DNA from: Sweltsa coloradensis | Taxonomy: Eukaryota > Arthropoda > Insecta > Plecoptera > Chloroperlidae | Assembly: GCA_024449915.1 (NCBI GenBank) | Contig: JAMZAV010000056.1 | Location: 186,001 to 250,000 of the forward strand | DNA length: 64,000 nucleotides | Direction of reading: 5' to 3' | Shown: positions 33,585 to 45,470 of the stretch, piece by piece | Layout: each line of letters begins with the position of its first letter | Position numbering within the stretch: the first letter of the stretch is position 1 | Notes under the pieces: model-generated | What the model was told of the DNA's origin: nothing | The model's input: the letters and a program-made list of their open reading frames with translations, nothing else | Databases searched by the model: none | Translations under genes and position numbers: made by a program

Positions 33585-33998
33585 GACATCCAATACGCGT
33601 ATTCCTACATTAATTAATTAATTTTGAACAAAAATCTTGATATCTCCGTAATTTACTAAAATTTTGTCAAATTTAGGGAATTTCTTCCAAGTGTGCAGAT
33701 TTGCATACTGGATATCAACGTTTAAATCAATGTGAACGCGTAGGTTAATTTGGTTTTATCGTGAGCTAAACGGTTTGATGGGAATTACCAGAATTGAATT
33801 CCATGTTTCGGATTTCTCATTCTTTCACGTCTTGGACTTGGATCTTAAGGCTTTTATTTTTTGCAACCTAGTGCGGATATCAATATACAAGTACTTCATT
33901 AACATTAATGCAAAATTTGGTAATTATATATCTAACCGTTCAGCAGAAATTATCTACACCTGAGTGCGCGCATTTGAGTTGGGCCAAGCTCAGCACCC
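33585..33998 (+). repeat. Dispersed repeat family III, copy 1
   Basis: About 410 bp matching the reverse complement of 45708-46110: CCGTAATTTACT, GCATACTGGATATCAACGTT, AACCGTTCAGCAGAAAT, CCTGAGTGCGCGCATTTGAG and TTGGGCCA. It ends at both loci shortly after GGGCCA. No coding potential was recognised. Confidence 0.78.
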
Positions 33999-34849
33999 CC
34001 TCTTAACCCTAGGCGTTAGTAAGAGCGTTGCAAATGGTAAGAGAAATGCTGAGCGTTTAGAAACTTCCCTGCAAAAAGTGCTTTTATTTATTTCGTATAT
34101 GCCAGTCTTCAGTCCTTGTCGCCACAGCCAACAGTTACTAATGCGCCAAGACGAAAACCAGAAGAACATACATGACGCAAAAGTTTTTGTGGACTTGCAT
34201 GTGTTGGCTGGCTCATGTGTTTTGCTGCATCTGGCGTCTGCTTAATGCAAAACTGAGCCGCGAACTTAGCGCAAGAAAGATTAATTAATGAATTTGTAGA
34301 TAAAACTATTGAGAGTGGTAGTGAAAGGACGACGCATCTACCATAGAAATAATCTTTGCCCTCAAGATCATGTATCTACAGTTTTCAGTACTTAATATAC
34401 ATTAAAATAAATACACATTCAGGACTTATGAAGCTTGATTGTATTAATTTTTAAATAAATTAAATCTTGCTGTTCTTCAGATGCTTTCAGCAACAATGTA
34501 ATCGTAAATCATCGTCCCCTACAAAAGTTGAGACATAAAAAATCAATGCCTTGTTAAAAAAATAATTACAACATACATTAAAAAAAGCTTTAAAAATACG
34601 TTTTATAAAAATAAACATATAAGGGACTATGGTTTCGTAATTCTGATTCCAGTCTAGGGACAAACAAGGGAAGTCCATGCTGGGAGTGACATTTACATTA
34701 TCAGCAACTGACACCGAGGCAGTTTTCTTTAGCATACGTTTGTGAATTTGTCCATGAAGAATGATTGAAGAGTCATTCCAGATATAAAAAATGTGTCTGA
34801 GAAGTACGAACACATATTTCGGCCGGACTGGCGGCTTAGGTGACTTCAA

Positions 34850-35572
34850 CAGGGTGAAACAGGGTGCTATATACTCAGGAAACTTAAAACTATAGTCCAA
34901 CCTCATATTTTGATTATTACATACTTTGCATTTATCCACTCCCACCTTTCGTATGGTGCACTTTTCTGGGGTGCATCACCTCATGCAAAAAGAGTCTTCA
35001 TCCTCCAGAAAAGAGCAATCAGGATAATAGCGGAGCTTCTAGAAAGCGATCTTGTCGGGAACTCTTTCGACAATTAGAAATCCAACACTAGCATGTGTCC
35101 TGATTCAGTCAGCATCTCTTTTTTGTTCGCCTTAATACCCACATCTTCCAGCAAACACAACTGTTCATGATCACTTTACACGTTCCAGCAATTTAGTTCA
35201 CATTTCCTCTCATAATCTTTCCCTTTTCTCTAAAGGTCCATACTACTTAGCATCAATTATTTATAATAACCTTCCGAATAAAATTCGCTTATGCCCATCT
35301 GACAATTCTTTCAAATCTAATCTTAAGTCCTTCCTGCTTAAAAACAGTTATTACTCACTTCATGAGTTTCTATCTGACGGCTCTCCCAAATAAATTACCT
35401 TGTTGATTGTCATTAATATCAATATTTACAATGTAGTAATTATTATTGTGTGCATCATTGTAAATGTAATTGCATTTTTTATGTTTCATATTGTATTATT
35501 ACATTTATTTATGTATTATCTATAACATTTGTTAACCTTAATTTTATTATCGCCTTATTCATTTCACTCCAC

Positions 35573-35640
<68 letters not shown>

Positions 35641-35725
35641 AGAATAGACGAAAGTGTTATACTTCTACTCTGTATTAGTCAAATGAATAAAATTACTTAC
35701 TTAAAAAAAAAAAAAAAAAAAAAAA
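34850..35725 (+). mobile_element. 5'-truncated non-LTR retrotransposon (Jockey-like LINE)
   Basis: The C-terminal end of a LINE ORF2 can be read: CYILRKLKTIVQ, ITYFAFIHSHLSYGALFWG, then HAKRVFILQKRAIRII, the conserved segment after the reverse transcriptase palm. After a frame change near 35075 it continues as LEILTLACVLIQSCLLFV and ends with FKSNLKSFLLKNSYYSLHEF and a stop at 35391-35393. A 3' UTR follows with a (CT)n array, AATAAA at 35686 and a 23-base A tail at 35703-35725. The 5' truncation at about 34850 is typical of LINE insertions. Jockey versus CR1/L2 is not settled. Confidence 0.88.
35577..35635 (+). repeat. (CT)n microsatellite in LINE 3' UTR
   Basis: About 29 CT units between the LINE stop codon and its poly(A) signal. 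Confidence 0.97.
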
Positions 35726-35764
35726 CTCGTCCAGATTTACACTATTTTGTTCTAAAATGATCTC

Positions 35765-36625
35765 AGAGTTCGATCCTCGTTAGGGTGAAGATTGTCATGT
35801 GTAAAATTAAACGGTGACTTTAGAGCCGTCCTAGCAACGAGGCACATAATACATTCATAGGTTGTACCGAATCCGCCTTGTTGATTTTTCTATTGTCCGC
35901 GTGTGTAATCGTGTCCAGCTTGTTTGTTGGGTTTCCTATTTACTAGGAAAACGCTTAAGTCCCGCCGCGTTGATGGATGAGCTTTTTTTGTAAGTTTTTA
36001 GTTTGCGTAGGACCACTTTTCCTTTGCAAGTGCTTTTTGAATGCATTGTAGGTGATTGTTGTCAAGTTTCTATTGTTATACTTGTTAATTATTGTTATTA
36101 TAAACCTCAAAAACATCATATTTAAACCCTTATTTCTATGGATTCTGGCTAACTTTTTCAACTTTTTCTTTCAAAAGGTACTACATCACCATAACCTTAA
36201 TGTCCATGTATAATATGAACGTTGTAGCCCCACCCGTTTGGTCAGAATCGGCCCAAATGTTACGAAAATATCGCACTAAAAATCGAAAAAAATCGTAAAA
36301 GTACAATATTCGTGAGAAATATTTCTTCGATTGTACCCAAAAACAATACACCTCTAAGTTTAGAGATTTCGAAGGTCCCTTCCAATTTTCATCAAGATCG
36401 CTTATGCCGTTTGCCCGGAATCGTGCTAACAAACAGACAAAAATACAAAAAAAAAAAACATTGGAGCTAAATTTTTTTGGGGGTCAGTGAAATTGAAGTC
36501 TTCGCTTCGCTTATCCAAAAATACTGGTCCCTCGTAGATCATTGTTCGTCGACATGGTTGGCTTGGTCGTCCCCCATTGAAAATCAGTTTAATGTGACTT
36601 AATGGGTAAACTCTGATGTATTTAT
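35765..36625 (-). repeat. Dispersed repeat family I, interrupted copy
   Basis: Reverse-complement copy of 29812-30100. The outer parts match (36535-36625 and 35790-35930), but about 550 bp of family II sequence (35952-36517) sits between them. It starts about 40 bp after the LINE poly(A) tail. Confidence 0.75.
35952..36517 (+). repeat. Dispersed repeat family II, long copy
   Basis: Shares with 47241-47544: GCGTTGATGGATGAGCTTTT at one end, CGGCCCAAAT, AAAATCGAAAAAAATCGT, GATTGTACC, TTTTCATCAAGATC and GTCAGTGAAATTGAAGT..TTCG at the other. This copy has about 200 extra bases near its left end. Same strand in both copies. It is nested in family I here. Confidence 0.8.
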
Positions 36626-37189
36626 TGTAGGATTCTAACAGTTACATCCATTATGAATGTGCGGCCATGGTCCTAGCCCACGCTCGCACTGAACCACATT
36701 GCGACAGGAACTAGCTAATAACCCTCCTCGTCAATGTTTTAATGACTGAACATGCAAAGCGAAACAAACAGTGGTTTATCACCAAGTGACGGTGGGCTCA
36801 CATTGATTTACATTGACGCTGTATCAATTGTCTTCGTGGTTCGTAATAGATCCGGGGGTCAAGACTGTCGCTTGACGGTTAGGTACTTACAACGACCTTT
36901 TCATTGTAGTGCTACAACTTTCTGAATTGCATGTATATATAACTGGCAAGAGTGGCCAACAAGTACGACTACGGAAGTATCCAAAATAGGGATGCAATGC
37001 TACAAATAGCATATTATTTTGCTTTAATTTTAGTGGAGATGCCGCGTACACAAAAATGCACCTTTATAGGAGACTAGCCTCGCTTTTAAAAGATTGTATT
37101 TTATTTAAAAAAAATATCAATATTGAAACCGGCTATATTGTGCAAAGATGTCCCTCTTGTACTATTCTACTCTATTTATATACTGGAAT
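36626..37189. other. Non-coding stretch
   Basis: Nothing recognised apart from scattered simple sequence. Confidence 0.35.
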
Positions 37190-37392
37190 AGGAAATTGTG
37201 AAGGGATGTCCGAGAACTGTCTGCAAGAGGACTCAGCACTGATTCCGCATTAACGATAGAGGAAAACCTCGGGAAAACCCTTTCAGTCAGGATTGCCGGT
37301 CTTCGACGGGATTTGAACTTGGGACCTCCCGAATCAGAGTCGCCCAACACTATCCAACCAACACCTCTAAGCGCCTAACCACAGTAGCCGAC
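37190..37392 (-). mobile_element. tRNA-derived SINE, copy 2
   Basis: On the minus strand it begins GGCTACTGTGGTTAGGCGCT, with an A-box-like GTGGTTAGGCG, then CTGATTCGGGAGGTCCCAAG, the B-box-like AGTTCAAATCCC, and the same body and tail blocks as copy 1 up to ATCCCTTCACAATT. The head resembles a type II tRNA (Leu/Ser-like). It is better preserved at the 5' end than copy 1. Confidence 0.82.
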
Positions 37393-38764
37393 GTCATTTC
37401 CGGACTAGCTCTAATGTTGACCATTAGATATGCCCTGATAATCATAATTAAGGCCAACATATTATATTATGTATTTTGTAAAGTCTTTAGAACAGGCGTT
37501 ATTTTAGTACAATAACGTATTATATATTATATTGGACTAGATTATCTAATTTTATACGCACTATGATGACTATAATTGAAACTATTATTGCGCAGGTATA
37601 CAAAATATATTACATTTACGCACATGTACTGGGATTACGTGTTATTAATACGACGAATCATTTTCATTACTCTAGGTTTAACTCACTGATTGTGACACAT
37701 TTAGTTTAGTTTCGCCGCTGTGTATGTGGTAGAATATAATTTAGAATCAACTCTTTGCGTTCTTGTGGTATGTTTGTTATTTATTATCGATTTGGAGCAA
37801 ATGTCAACAGCAATATTGATTATTTTTTATGTTGCTATCCTATATTATAGTGTTGTTAAAATAAAGTAGTAGACTGAACCTACTTGTAGTAGGCTGATAA
37901 AATTTACCTACGTTTTTGTATGTGACTGGATATGTGGAAGAATGATATTGTTGTATTAAACCTCGCAATTTTTGGGATTGTTTTGTAATTCAATTTATTC
38001 CATTTTCAGTAAATAATGATATTTGTATTGTATTGTATTGAAAGAGAGATTGGTGGTCAAAATGACGTTTGACATACCTGCTTTTGGCTTGCCTGCAGAG
38101 GATTGATGTATGCATAAAATTTAGGATATAATTATCGTTTATAACATATAATTTTTAGATTTACCCCTAAATGCTGATGTTTTTTGGTTTATTTTTACAC
38201 AATCCAAATCTGATAATCGATAATCGATGCTATCACAAGTTTTTTTATCAATGTTTTCTCTTTGTTTTTAGGTAAGTTCTGAGTCTGTCTGTTTGGTGAC
38301 CTGGTAAAGCAAAGTCCTCAAACAACAAGATTATTCTGCCTGCCGGGATAAGTAGTAAGTTTATCGGGACTTTATTTTACATCCTCTTTGTTTTGTTACT
38401 GATATAATGTATATTGAACGCAAGTGCATATAGCAAATACGTGACACGAATATAAGCGGACTGGCCTACATTAATAACATATTGCGTGGTAGATTATTGG
38501 TATCTTTTTCTATAAATTGCATTTAGTAATCAACTGGACTCGTATTAATGGGTCAAATGTAAATAAATGTATAGTTGGTTTAATCTGTTTGAAACCCCAG
38601 ATATCTTTGCTTGTTCAAAAATGGAACTTCTAACAGATCCGTTCGTATCTTTAGTTGCTTCTTTCACGTATTTATTATCAATAACAATTATTTGTTTATT
38701 TTATTATAAAATACAAAGAAATCGCCATTAGCTAATAATTGCTATCCTAGTTATATTTTTACAC
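37393..38764. other. AT-rich non-coding stretch
   Basis: No ORF or repeat recognised beyond short AT runs. Confidence 0.4.
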
Positions 38765-39056
38765 AGAGATACGGGTTTTTAGCGTTTTAGGTTTTTCATG
38801 CTACAAAATGCTAATTTTGACGACAATAATGTTTTTAATGCCTGTTGAGAACTAGTTTATCAATGTATTTCAGCGTTTTAGGTGATTATATTGAATCGAA
38901 ATGTTCTTATTTTCATCATTTACCATTAGGAGTGTAATTAACACCCTACATTTGAGGTTTTGGTGGAACGGAAACCAATAATGATGCTACAAAATGCTAA
39001 ATCTGTTAAAATTAAAGCTATATATTCTAAATTAAAATGCTAAAAAACGTATCTCT
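38765..39056. mobile_element. Inverted-repeat element (MITE-like), about 290 bp
   Basis: Left end AGAGATACGGGTTTTTAGCG, right end the complement of AGAGATACGTTTTTTAGCAT. The 15-bp phrase GCTACAAAATGCTAA occurs twice inside, near each end, in the same direction. No ORF. The target duplication is not clear. Confidence 0.65.
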
Positions 39057-39089
39057 ACTTATGAACAATATACTTTATAGATGGGCTCA

Positions 39090-39125
39090 CGTATCGATGA
39101 CGTCACATGCCACGCCCCACAGAAC
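39090..39125 (+). promoter_or_regulatory. CRE plus GC-box cluster
   Basis: A full palindromic CRE (TGACGTCA at about 39098) is followed 3 bp later by GCCACGCCCC. A second TGACGTCA occurs near 39467. No supported exon follows closely, so a promoter role is only a possibility. Confidence 0.3.
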
Positions 39126-39499
39126 AAATCAGCCTCTATCTTCTCCATCATCCATCGTACACCACGAGTGATATACATTTTCACAATCGGAATAATTCAC
39201 ACTATATTCTCATATTTTTATAAAAAATGTGTTTATAATCCCTTTCTCATCTCCCATTGTACATACATGAATATTCGAGCGAATGAATAATTGAAAACCT
39301 CGCTCTGTGCGTATATGTGTACGCACCAGTAGCGATATCGCTAAGCCTGGTTCATCAATCACATGGGTGTACTCTCTTCTAGTTGGTGTAATGAAAAGAG
39401 GACAGATGAACGAAACCTAGTACTAATGGGCCGAGTAATTGTGTGTTGTTTTGCGTTACATCCATGACGTCATCATTTGCGGGGGTTTTTGCTGCTCAG

Positions 39500-40200
39500 G
39501 CTTGTTCAAACGCGCTTTTGAAAGCTGTATTTCCTAGTTCTCTAATAATATGCACTTGTGCGTCATTTTCAGTTTTATTAAAAGTTTTATTAAAAATACA
39601 ACATGCAACATAACACACCAATACATAATTCACATAGTACAAGCCGTATACAATACACTATTTTAAAATACAGATCAAGGTTCCGTACATAATACAAATA
39701 AGCCAACAATTTGACTTTGCCATCAAAAGAAATAATATGATCAACTAGCCACTAGGACTCTTTATTGCATTCATATAGAAAAGTATTAAAAAAGATTAGT
39801 TTATCAATACACTCGATCGTATACTTCTATAAATCCTGGTCAAATAGCTTCTCAAATAAATAAAATATACAATGATCCACTAATGAAATGAATTGCTATA
39901 GATGAATAAACAACTGTTATTTACCGGGTATTGAACTCGAGATCTCCGTCATAGGCACCTACTGTAAAACCTAGATTACGTATTAAATAAGGAGAATTAT
40001 TGTAGAGAAAAGCGGACGCGCGTGTCTTGCGTATTAGCCACACACGAATGGGTGGGAACACAACAGGTGTTTGTTGTTTGTTTGGTTGTTGGTCTCTTTG
40101 TTGTGAAGTGCTTTGCTCAACCCACAGCCTGCCTAGGTTGGAAACTTTCCGTGCACTCTAGCGGGCAGTGACAACAACACATTACAAGCTCATTACCCGT
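39500..40200. other. Non-coding stretch with possible tRNA-like remnant
   Basis: The minus strand has a B-box-like GAGTTCAATACCC at about 39927-39939 but no good A box. 39590-39720 resembles reversed LINE 3' UTR composition. No gene. Confidence 0.3.
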
Positions 40201-40219
40201 GATTGTGTAGGTTACCCTC

Positions 40220-40416
40220 TCTCTCTGTCTGTCTGTCTCCCCCTGTATCTCCCCCTTCCCCCTACTACCACCCTTACTCGCTCACTCTCACACTCACCCA
40301 CTCGCACACTCACTCGCTCACTCTCACCACTTATCTCACCACTAATCACTCACTCACTCACTCACTCACTCACTCACTCACTCACTCACTCTCTCTCTCT
40401 CTCTCTCTCTCTCTCA
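40220..40416 (+). repeat. Compound (TCTG)n, (ACTC)n, (CT)n microsatellite
   Basis: Short TCTG units near 40228, interrupted CTCACT-type repeats, about 12 ACTC units at 40344-40391 and a CT array to 40415. The Ser/Leu/Thr-rich ORFs here are repeat by-products. Confidence 0.95.
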
Positions 40417-40525
40417 TGCCCTGCCTGCTGAAGCTACTGAATATTCAATTACTTTATTCCACACATGTTTCACGAAAGCTTGCGTTTTTGAAACAACAAT
40501 GGCGTTAGTTATTGCCTCGTATTAA

Positions 40526-41167
40526 AGGGGCTAAAACCCCCAAAAATTATTTTTTATCACGTGATCTATAGCACAAAACTACACTTAAATGACCGTTAAA
40601 AAAATTGTAACTTGTAACTGTGATTTAACACGAATTTTTTAAATTTTTTTGATCCAGAAATTGGCGAAAATTGGTGTTTTGGAAAATTTCCTACATCGGC
40701 TTTAACCTGCTTCTTTTTTGGTCCACATAGATACTAGAGCATAGTACCAATCTAAAATGCCCCTTTATAACATCGTGTCTTGAAACTGTGCCCAAATATA
40801 CCCTCAAACACGCAAAAATATGCATTCCAAAATCACACCCCATCTTGGTAATCAGCATATTTTGACCGAACTACTTGCCCAAATTACAAAACAAAATATA
40901 GAGAATTTACAGAAAAGGCTGTCGAGTACGTCAATAATGGCCAATATTTTTTTTGATCAAAATCCTCCAAGGTCACGGGGCATAAAGATCGTCCTCATGT
41001 TATTTCTTATGGGAGATTTTTGCCGATGGGACCTAGCTCGAAAAATGTCATGTTAAACAATTTTATGGGAGGTCATAATGGCCCCAATAATTTTTCTGTT
41101 AATTGCTAAATTCATTACTAGTTAGCCTGAATGAATATTTTTTTGAGTTTAGCGGTTAAATACCCCT
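40526..41167. mobile_element. TTAA-flanked inverted-repeat element, 642 bp
   Basis: Flanked on both sides by TTAA (40522-40525 and 41168-41171). The ends start AGGGGCTAAAACC and, inverted, AGGGGTATTTAACC. TTAA target sites are used by piggyBac and Kolobok elements; AGGGG-type ends fit Kolobok somewhat better. The interior holds a 78-codon frame (40820-41056) that is not recognised as transposase, so the copy is non-autonomous. Confidence 0.8.
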
Positions 41168-41171
41168 TTAA

Positions 41172-43090
41172 ACGACTTCCTTGTTTTTACAACTTTGATT
41201 AGTAATGACTCTAGGCCTGGACTGTTGTCGTGCTTATCACCACACTACACAGGCTTTAGAAGACTAGAAATATCGCAACGTTTTAAAAAAGTCTCTTTTT
41301 TAATGATCTTTTGTTTAAATATTACAATGAATTTAGAGCGAACATTACAGCCAACATTGATGCCATATTTTTTCGATGCGGGATGAGCAAAGTTACAAGT
41401 ACGTAATTTTATCCGCAGTTCCACAGTCAAGTGCTCGCATACTTTTTTACATTGTTTTATTTGAACACACCAAGTAAACCTACTCATTTCACGTTTTTAG
41501 GTTATAATCTAACAAAGTCGCGGTCAGAACTACTTTCCTAAATCGCACTTATACTTTTTTGATTGGATAAGGTTCCAAATCTTGCTCTAAACTACCTCCA
41601 TTCACAAGCCCACTTATACATGTTTATGTACACTTTTTGATCGCGAACGTGGCAGTAAGAATCTATCTACAGATTTCCTCGGTTTTGGGTTGAGTAGTAA
41701 CAAAGTACTACGGAACTAAGAAAGAACTCCATTTTTACCAGCGCACTTATACATTTCACGGTCTTAAGTTGCAAAAAAGATACGACACCACATAACTATC
41801 ATATTTTTATGCCTGAAGTACACAAAATTAGCCAAGTTGTATCCAATATCCCATTATTTTACCTATGCATTCACGATAATACATTTGACAGACAACATAA
41901 GGAAAATGTAGTTTCAAAGCATTTTTTTATAACAATACATTCGATATCGCTACACCCGTACTAACATTTTCTCTTGAGAATCGTACTTAACACCAATCAT
42001 AGATAATTATAATTTCTCCCTCATTTACTATCATCCGTTAACCCCCCCCCCCCCTTCCCCCGCACAATTAACGTTCCGAACTTTTGCGCCCACTGATGTT
42101 TAAGGTTTTTAATGCCCCCCGCCCCCCCCTGCTGTCTGGCCACCTTGCACTAACTGCTCCCCGTAGTACTCTTTCTAAACAGCAAAGTTCGTCGTTTACT
42201 TTCAGTACGACCAACCTACATCAATTATTGCTACAGTTGGCAACAACGAAAACACGAAAGTATTTTTAAACTACTTGTTAAGTGGTTTTAATTATTTGTA
42301 CACTTTAACACGATGCATGTCTTCTTACGACCTTGAAATTATCTCAATTAGGAACACTTTTGCCTGTGGGAATTTCGACCTCATTGTCGTCACCTTTCTT
42401 GCTTTTTTATGTGTCATCCATTATGTTTCAATTATCATTGCCGCAACTTAATTTTTTGGTTAAAAAAATTCAATCAATAATATCTATTTTTATGCTATCC
42501 CACCTTTATATTGTCTTCTTCAATTCATTTTTTATTTATTTATTGATAAACACTTGAACTGCTGCCATTCTTCGTCAAGGATACAAATATCAGTAAATTA
42601 TCATCATTATGTGATTTCAAAAAGTTGTTAATGACAAAATCCAAAATTGCAACTTTATTTGGTCTATTCTGTTAAATTTTGTCATACTAATTGACAATTA
42701 TAACATTTTTTTGTGTTCACCCTCAATATTTTCGTAATCTTCTATTTTAGTGCATCCTACCGACAACATTTCTGTGCGGTAAAATATTGACATCCATACT
42801 TCAAGTGTGCAAGTGTGTTTTACTAGATTTTCAACTATTTCATTTCTTTCTTTTTCCCCAATTAATTTAGATGTGAATTTCCCTAGCTGTGGCTGTGATA
42901 TGAGTAGGTATGCTTTAGTACCACCCCCACTGTATCGCCTCCCAAGCACCCTCTACTACCCTTCACCCTCCAGACTTACTGGGGTGCAAACATATTGTTA
43001 CCCTGCTACACTTGGTCTCTTTAATGAGATGGTGATTCTTGCAGCAAACATTGATGTTATGCGTTGTTTTCTTTTGCGTGAGGCATATAT
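41172..43090. other. Mostly non-coding stretch
   Basis: C-runs at about 42042-42055 and 42116-42129. A plus frame at 42900-43106 (ATG start, 68 codons, Pro/Leu/Tyr-rich) follows a pyrimidine tract with AG at 42871, but there is no family resemblance. No other support. Confidence 0.35.
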
Positions 43091-43094
43091 CCTC

Positions 43095-43340
43095 ACCAAC
43101 CCATAAGTGTCAGGTATCTAATTTTAAACAATTAAAAATACACATTCATCACGATTAAAACCATACAAATACGTTGTACATATCATTAAATATACATAAA
43201 CAAGTACTATTAAAATAAAATAAATACACGTGAATAACAAAAGTGTAAATATAAAAAAACAATTTAAAATCCAAGATGAAAGAAAACTAAGGTTATAAAA
43301 CAAAACTTGTGAAAAGGTGATAAGAGTGGTTATTAAAAGT
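43095..43340 (+). repeat. Dispersed repeat family IV, copy 1
   Basis: Weakly matches 54250-54535 on the same strand: ATCATTAAATA, AGGTACTA/AAGTACTA, AATAACAAAAGT, and the best block GTGAAAAGGTGA..GAGT. AT-rich; possibly reversed LINE 3' UTR remnants. Confidence 0.5.
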
Positions 43341-45420
43341 CATATGGTAAACTGGTGTAGTTAACAGCTGCAAAAGTAGTGAAATTATGTTACATGTAAT
43401 TGATATCAATTTCTGTATCAATTACTAACTGTTAATTTTCATTACAATCAATCAATTTAATTTCAGTACGCTTTAATCAACTTAATAATTCAATTTTCAA
43501 TTCCATGAATCAATTTAAATTAAATACACTTAGTTCAACTTCATAAAATAATTTTAGTAATTTAAGGTTTTCTTATTTTTATAGTATTATGTTACTCGGT
43601 AAATCTAGATTTTGAATTTCTTGTTGCTTGATTTGATGTGTGCTGTTGGGAGTAAAACAGGATTAAACCATTCAATGTAATTGTCTGTAAAGTATGTTTG
43701 CAACCCTAAATAAATATCCAATAATTAGTGTTATGTGTCTTGAATTCGGAATTCGCAATATGACATTAATAATTGTGCTTGAGAATGATTATTGTATCTT
43801 TTTCGAATGCGCCTCCTATAAAACTTTATGGATATTTCAACGATTCCCTATCGTAATTCACCATTTTGAGGCGTAAAAAAGTCTCTCGTAAAAAATTTTA
43901 AGTTCTCGCATCGTTTACCTATAGACATAAATATTAATTTCTTAATGGACTTTGACTCAGTGAAGTTTTTAACACACCATAATCATTAATGACTAAAAGG
44001 AGATGGAGAACGGGAAACCTCTAGTCATTTTTACAATTCTTTGGGGGTCACTTTAATTAATCCCCCCCCCCACTTCCCCCCCTTACCCCCCCCCCACCTC
44101 CCCACCCCCGAAGGTTGTCTACTCGTATAATTATTTCCAAGGGACTCCCTCCTATGACAAAAGAAGAACTGGAGTGGAACCACTGTGAGTCTTAAGGGGC
44201 CCCGAGGTTGTTATACTAGCGTGAATCGACAAACATTCTTAGTTTTTTTGTTTTTACCCCTTTTCGTCTTCGTCGTCGTCGTCGTCGTCTGCTTTTTCTT
44301 CTTATGCAAACTTTTGTTCGGATTCTCGAGCTACTTAGTGTCTTTGTTTGCACTTGCGATGTGAATCTACTTCCTTGCAATAACAATGACATATTCCGAG
44401 GGAAGAAGTGTTTAATACCATTCAGTATTCAACATCTTGAACAACGTTTTATCTGACAGCTTGTATTGTGTTTATATGATCATTTCTAATTGTGAAACTA
44501 TGTTCCACTATAGAATTCCAAATACTGAAAATGTGGATTTATTTTTTTCGAAGCTAAGTAACATTCTTAATTAATAAAGTGCTCTATGTCGAGGTCCCTT
44601 TTGAATTCTACGCAATTTTTTAGTTGCTTAGATGTCTTACCATCAGAGTTGTCAAAAATAAGCAATCAATAATAATATATTTCAATAATTGATTCAGCAT
44701 AAATATATTTGGAAAGTTTTACCCTACGTAAAGGGTTCTCTAGTACTACCTTATGGTAAATGACTTGAGTGGGTAGACTCTGAATACGAATTAATTAATT
44801 AATTAATTTGTTTCTTTGTTAATTTGTTAATTATCACAGAAAGCATATAAAAAAATGTGATGAACGTGCACCTTTTGACTTATTTTTTATTTTTATCTGT
44901 TGCAGTTGGACAACATTGAAATTAACTTTCTATTTTTTGTGCGTTATAAAGTTGCTTTCAGGGAATATAATCAATATTATGTTGATGTAAAATAGTCCAA
45001 TCGAACAATACAATCGTTTGTAGTTTCACTCTATGTAAGAATATAATAAGTAAAAAGTCGTGAAAACTGACAACAATAAAATTATACATGTTTTCTGAGA
45101 TGTAGTATTTGTATCATTATTGTTTAATTGGCTCCTCAGAGAACCTTCACCTTTTTATTACGTCTAATTGCTTTAAGAGTACTCGACAGACATTCAAAAT
45201 GGAACGCGTGACACATGTTATTTAGTTAAGTTCACATAATAATTATGAATAGTTTATTAAGCATTATGTATATGTCGTTTATTAGATAAGAAGATAGCTT
45301 CAATTTTTATTGTGTGTCCACATGCAAAATGGCCGCCGAGAAGTGTCAAAAGGTTGTTCAAACTTGGTTGAATTCAACTCTAGTGCTATTTGCATGTACT
45401 ACATACTGATCTACAATTCA
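43341..45420. other. AT-rich non-coding stretch
   Basis: C-rich tract at 44062-44110 and a (GTC)n run near 44270-44288. A family I terminal motif (GAGTGGGTAGACTCTGAATA) lies near 44768. No gene. Confidence 0.4.
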
Positions 45421-45429
45421 TTCAACGCG

Positions 45430-45431
45430 AC

Positions 45432-45468
<37 letters not shown>
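45430..45468 (+). repeat. (CTGT)n microsatellite
   Basis: About nine or ten CTGT units. It is followed by a possible tRNA-like B box, TAGTTCAAGCCCC, near 45533. Confidence 0.95.

Positions 45469-45470
<2 letters not shown>

Noticed and set aside
33964..34245. 93-codon plus ORF
   Set aside because: Begins inside repeat family III without ATG; no splice or family evidence.
34487..34945. 152-codon minus ORF, the longest unbroken frame here
   Set aside because: Its 5' part is antisense to the LINE reverse-transcriptase remnant, there is no family resemblance, and AT-rich composition makes the rest a plausible chance frame.
40168..40508. Ser/Leu/Thr repeat ORFs
   Set aside because: Pure microsatellite translation.
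42807..43106. Plus ORF with a pyrimidine-rich acceptor upstream
   Set aside because: The product resembles nothing known, has no second splice site, and runs into repeat family IV; not enough to call a gene.
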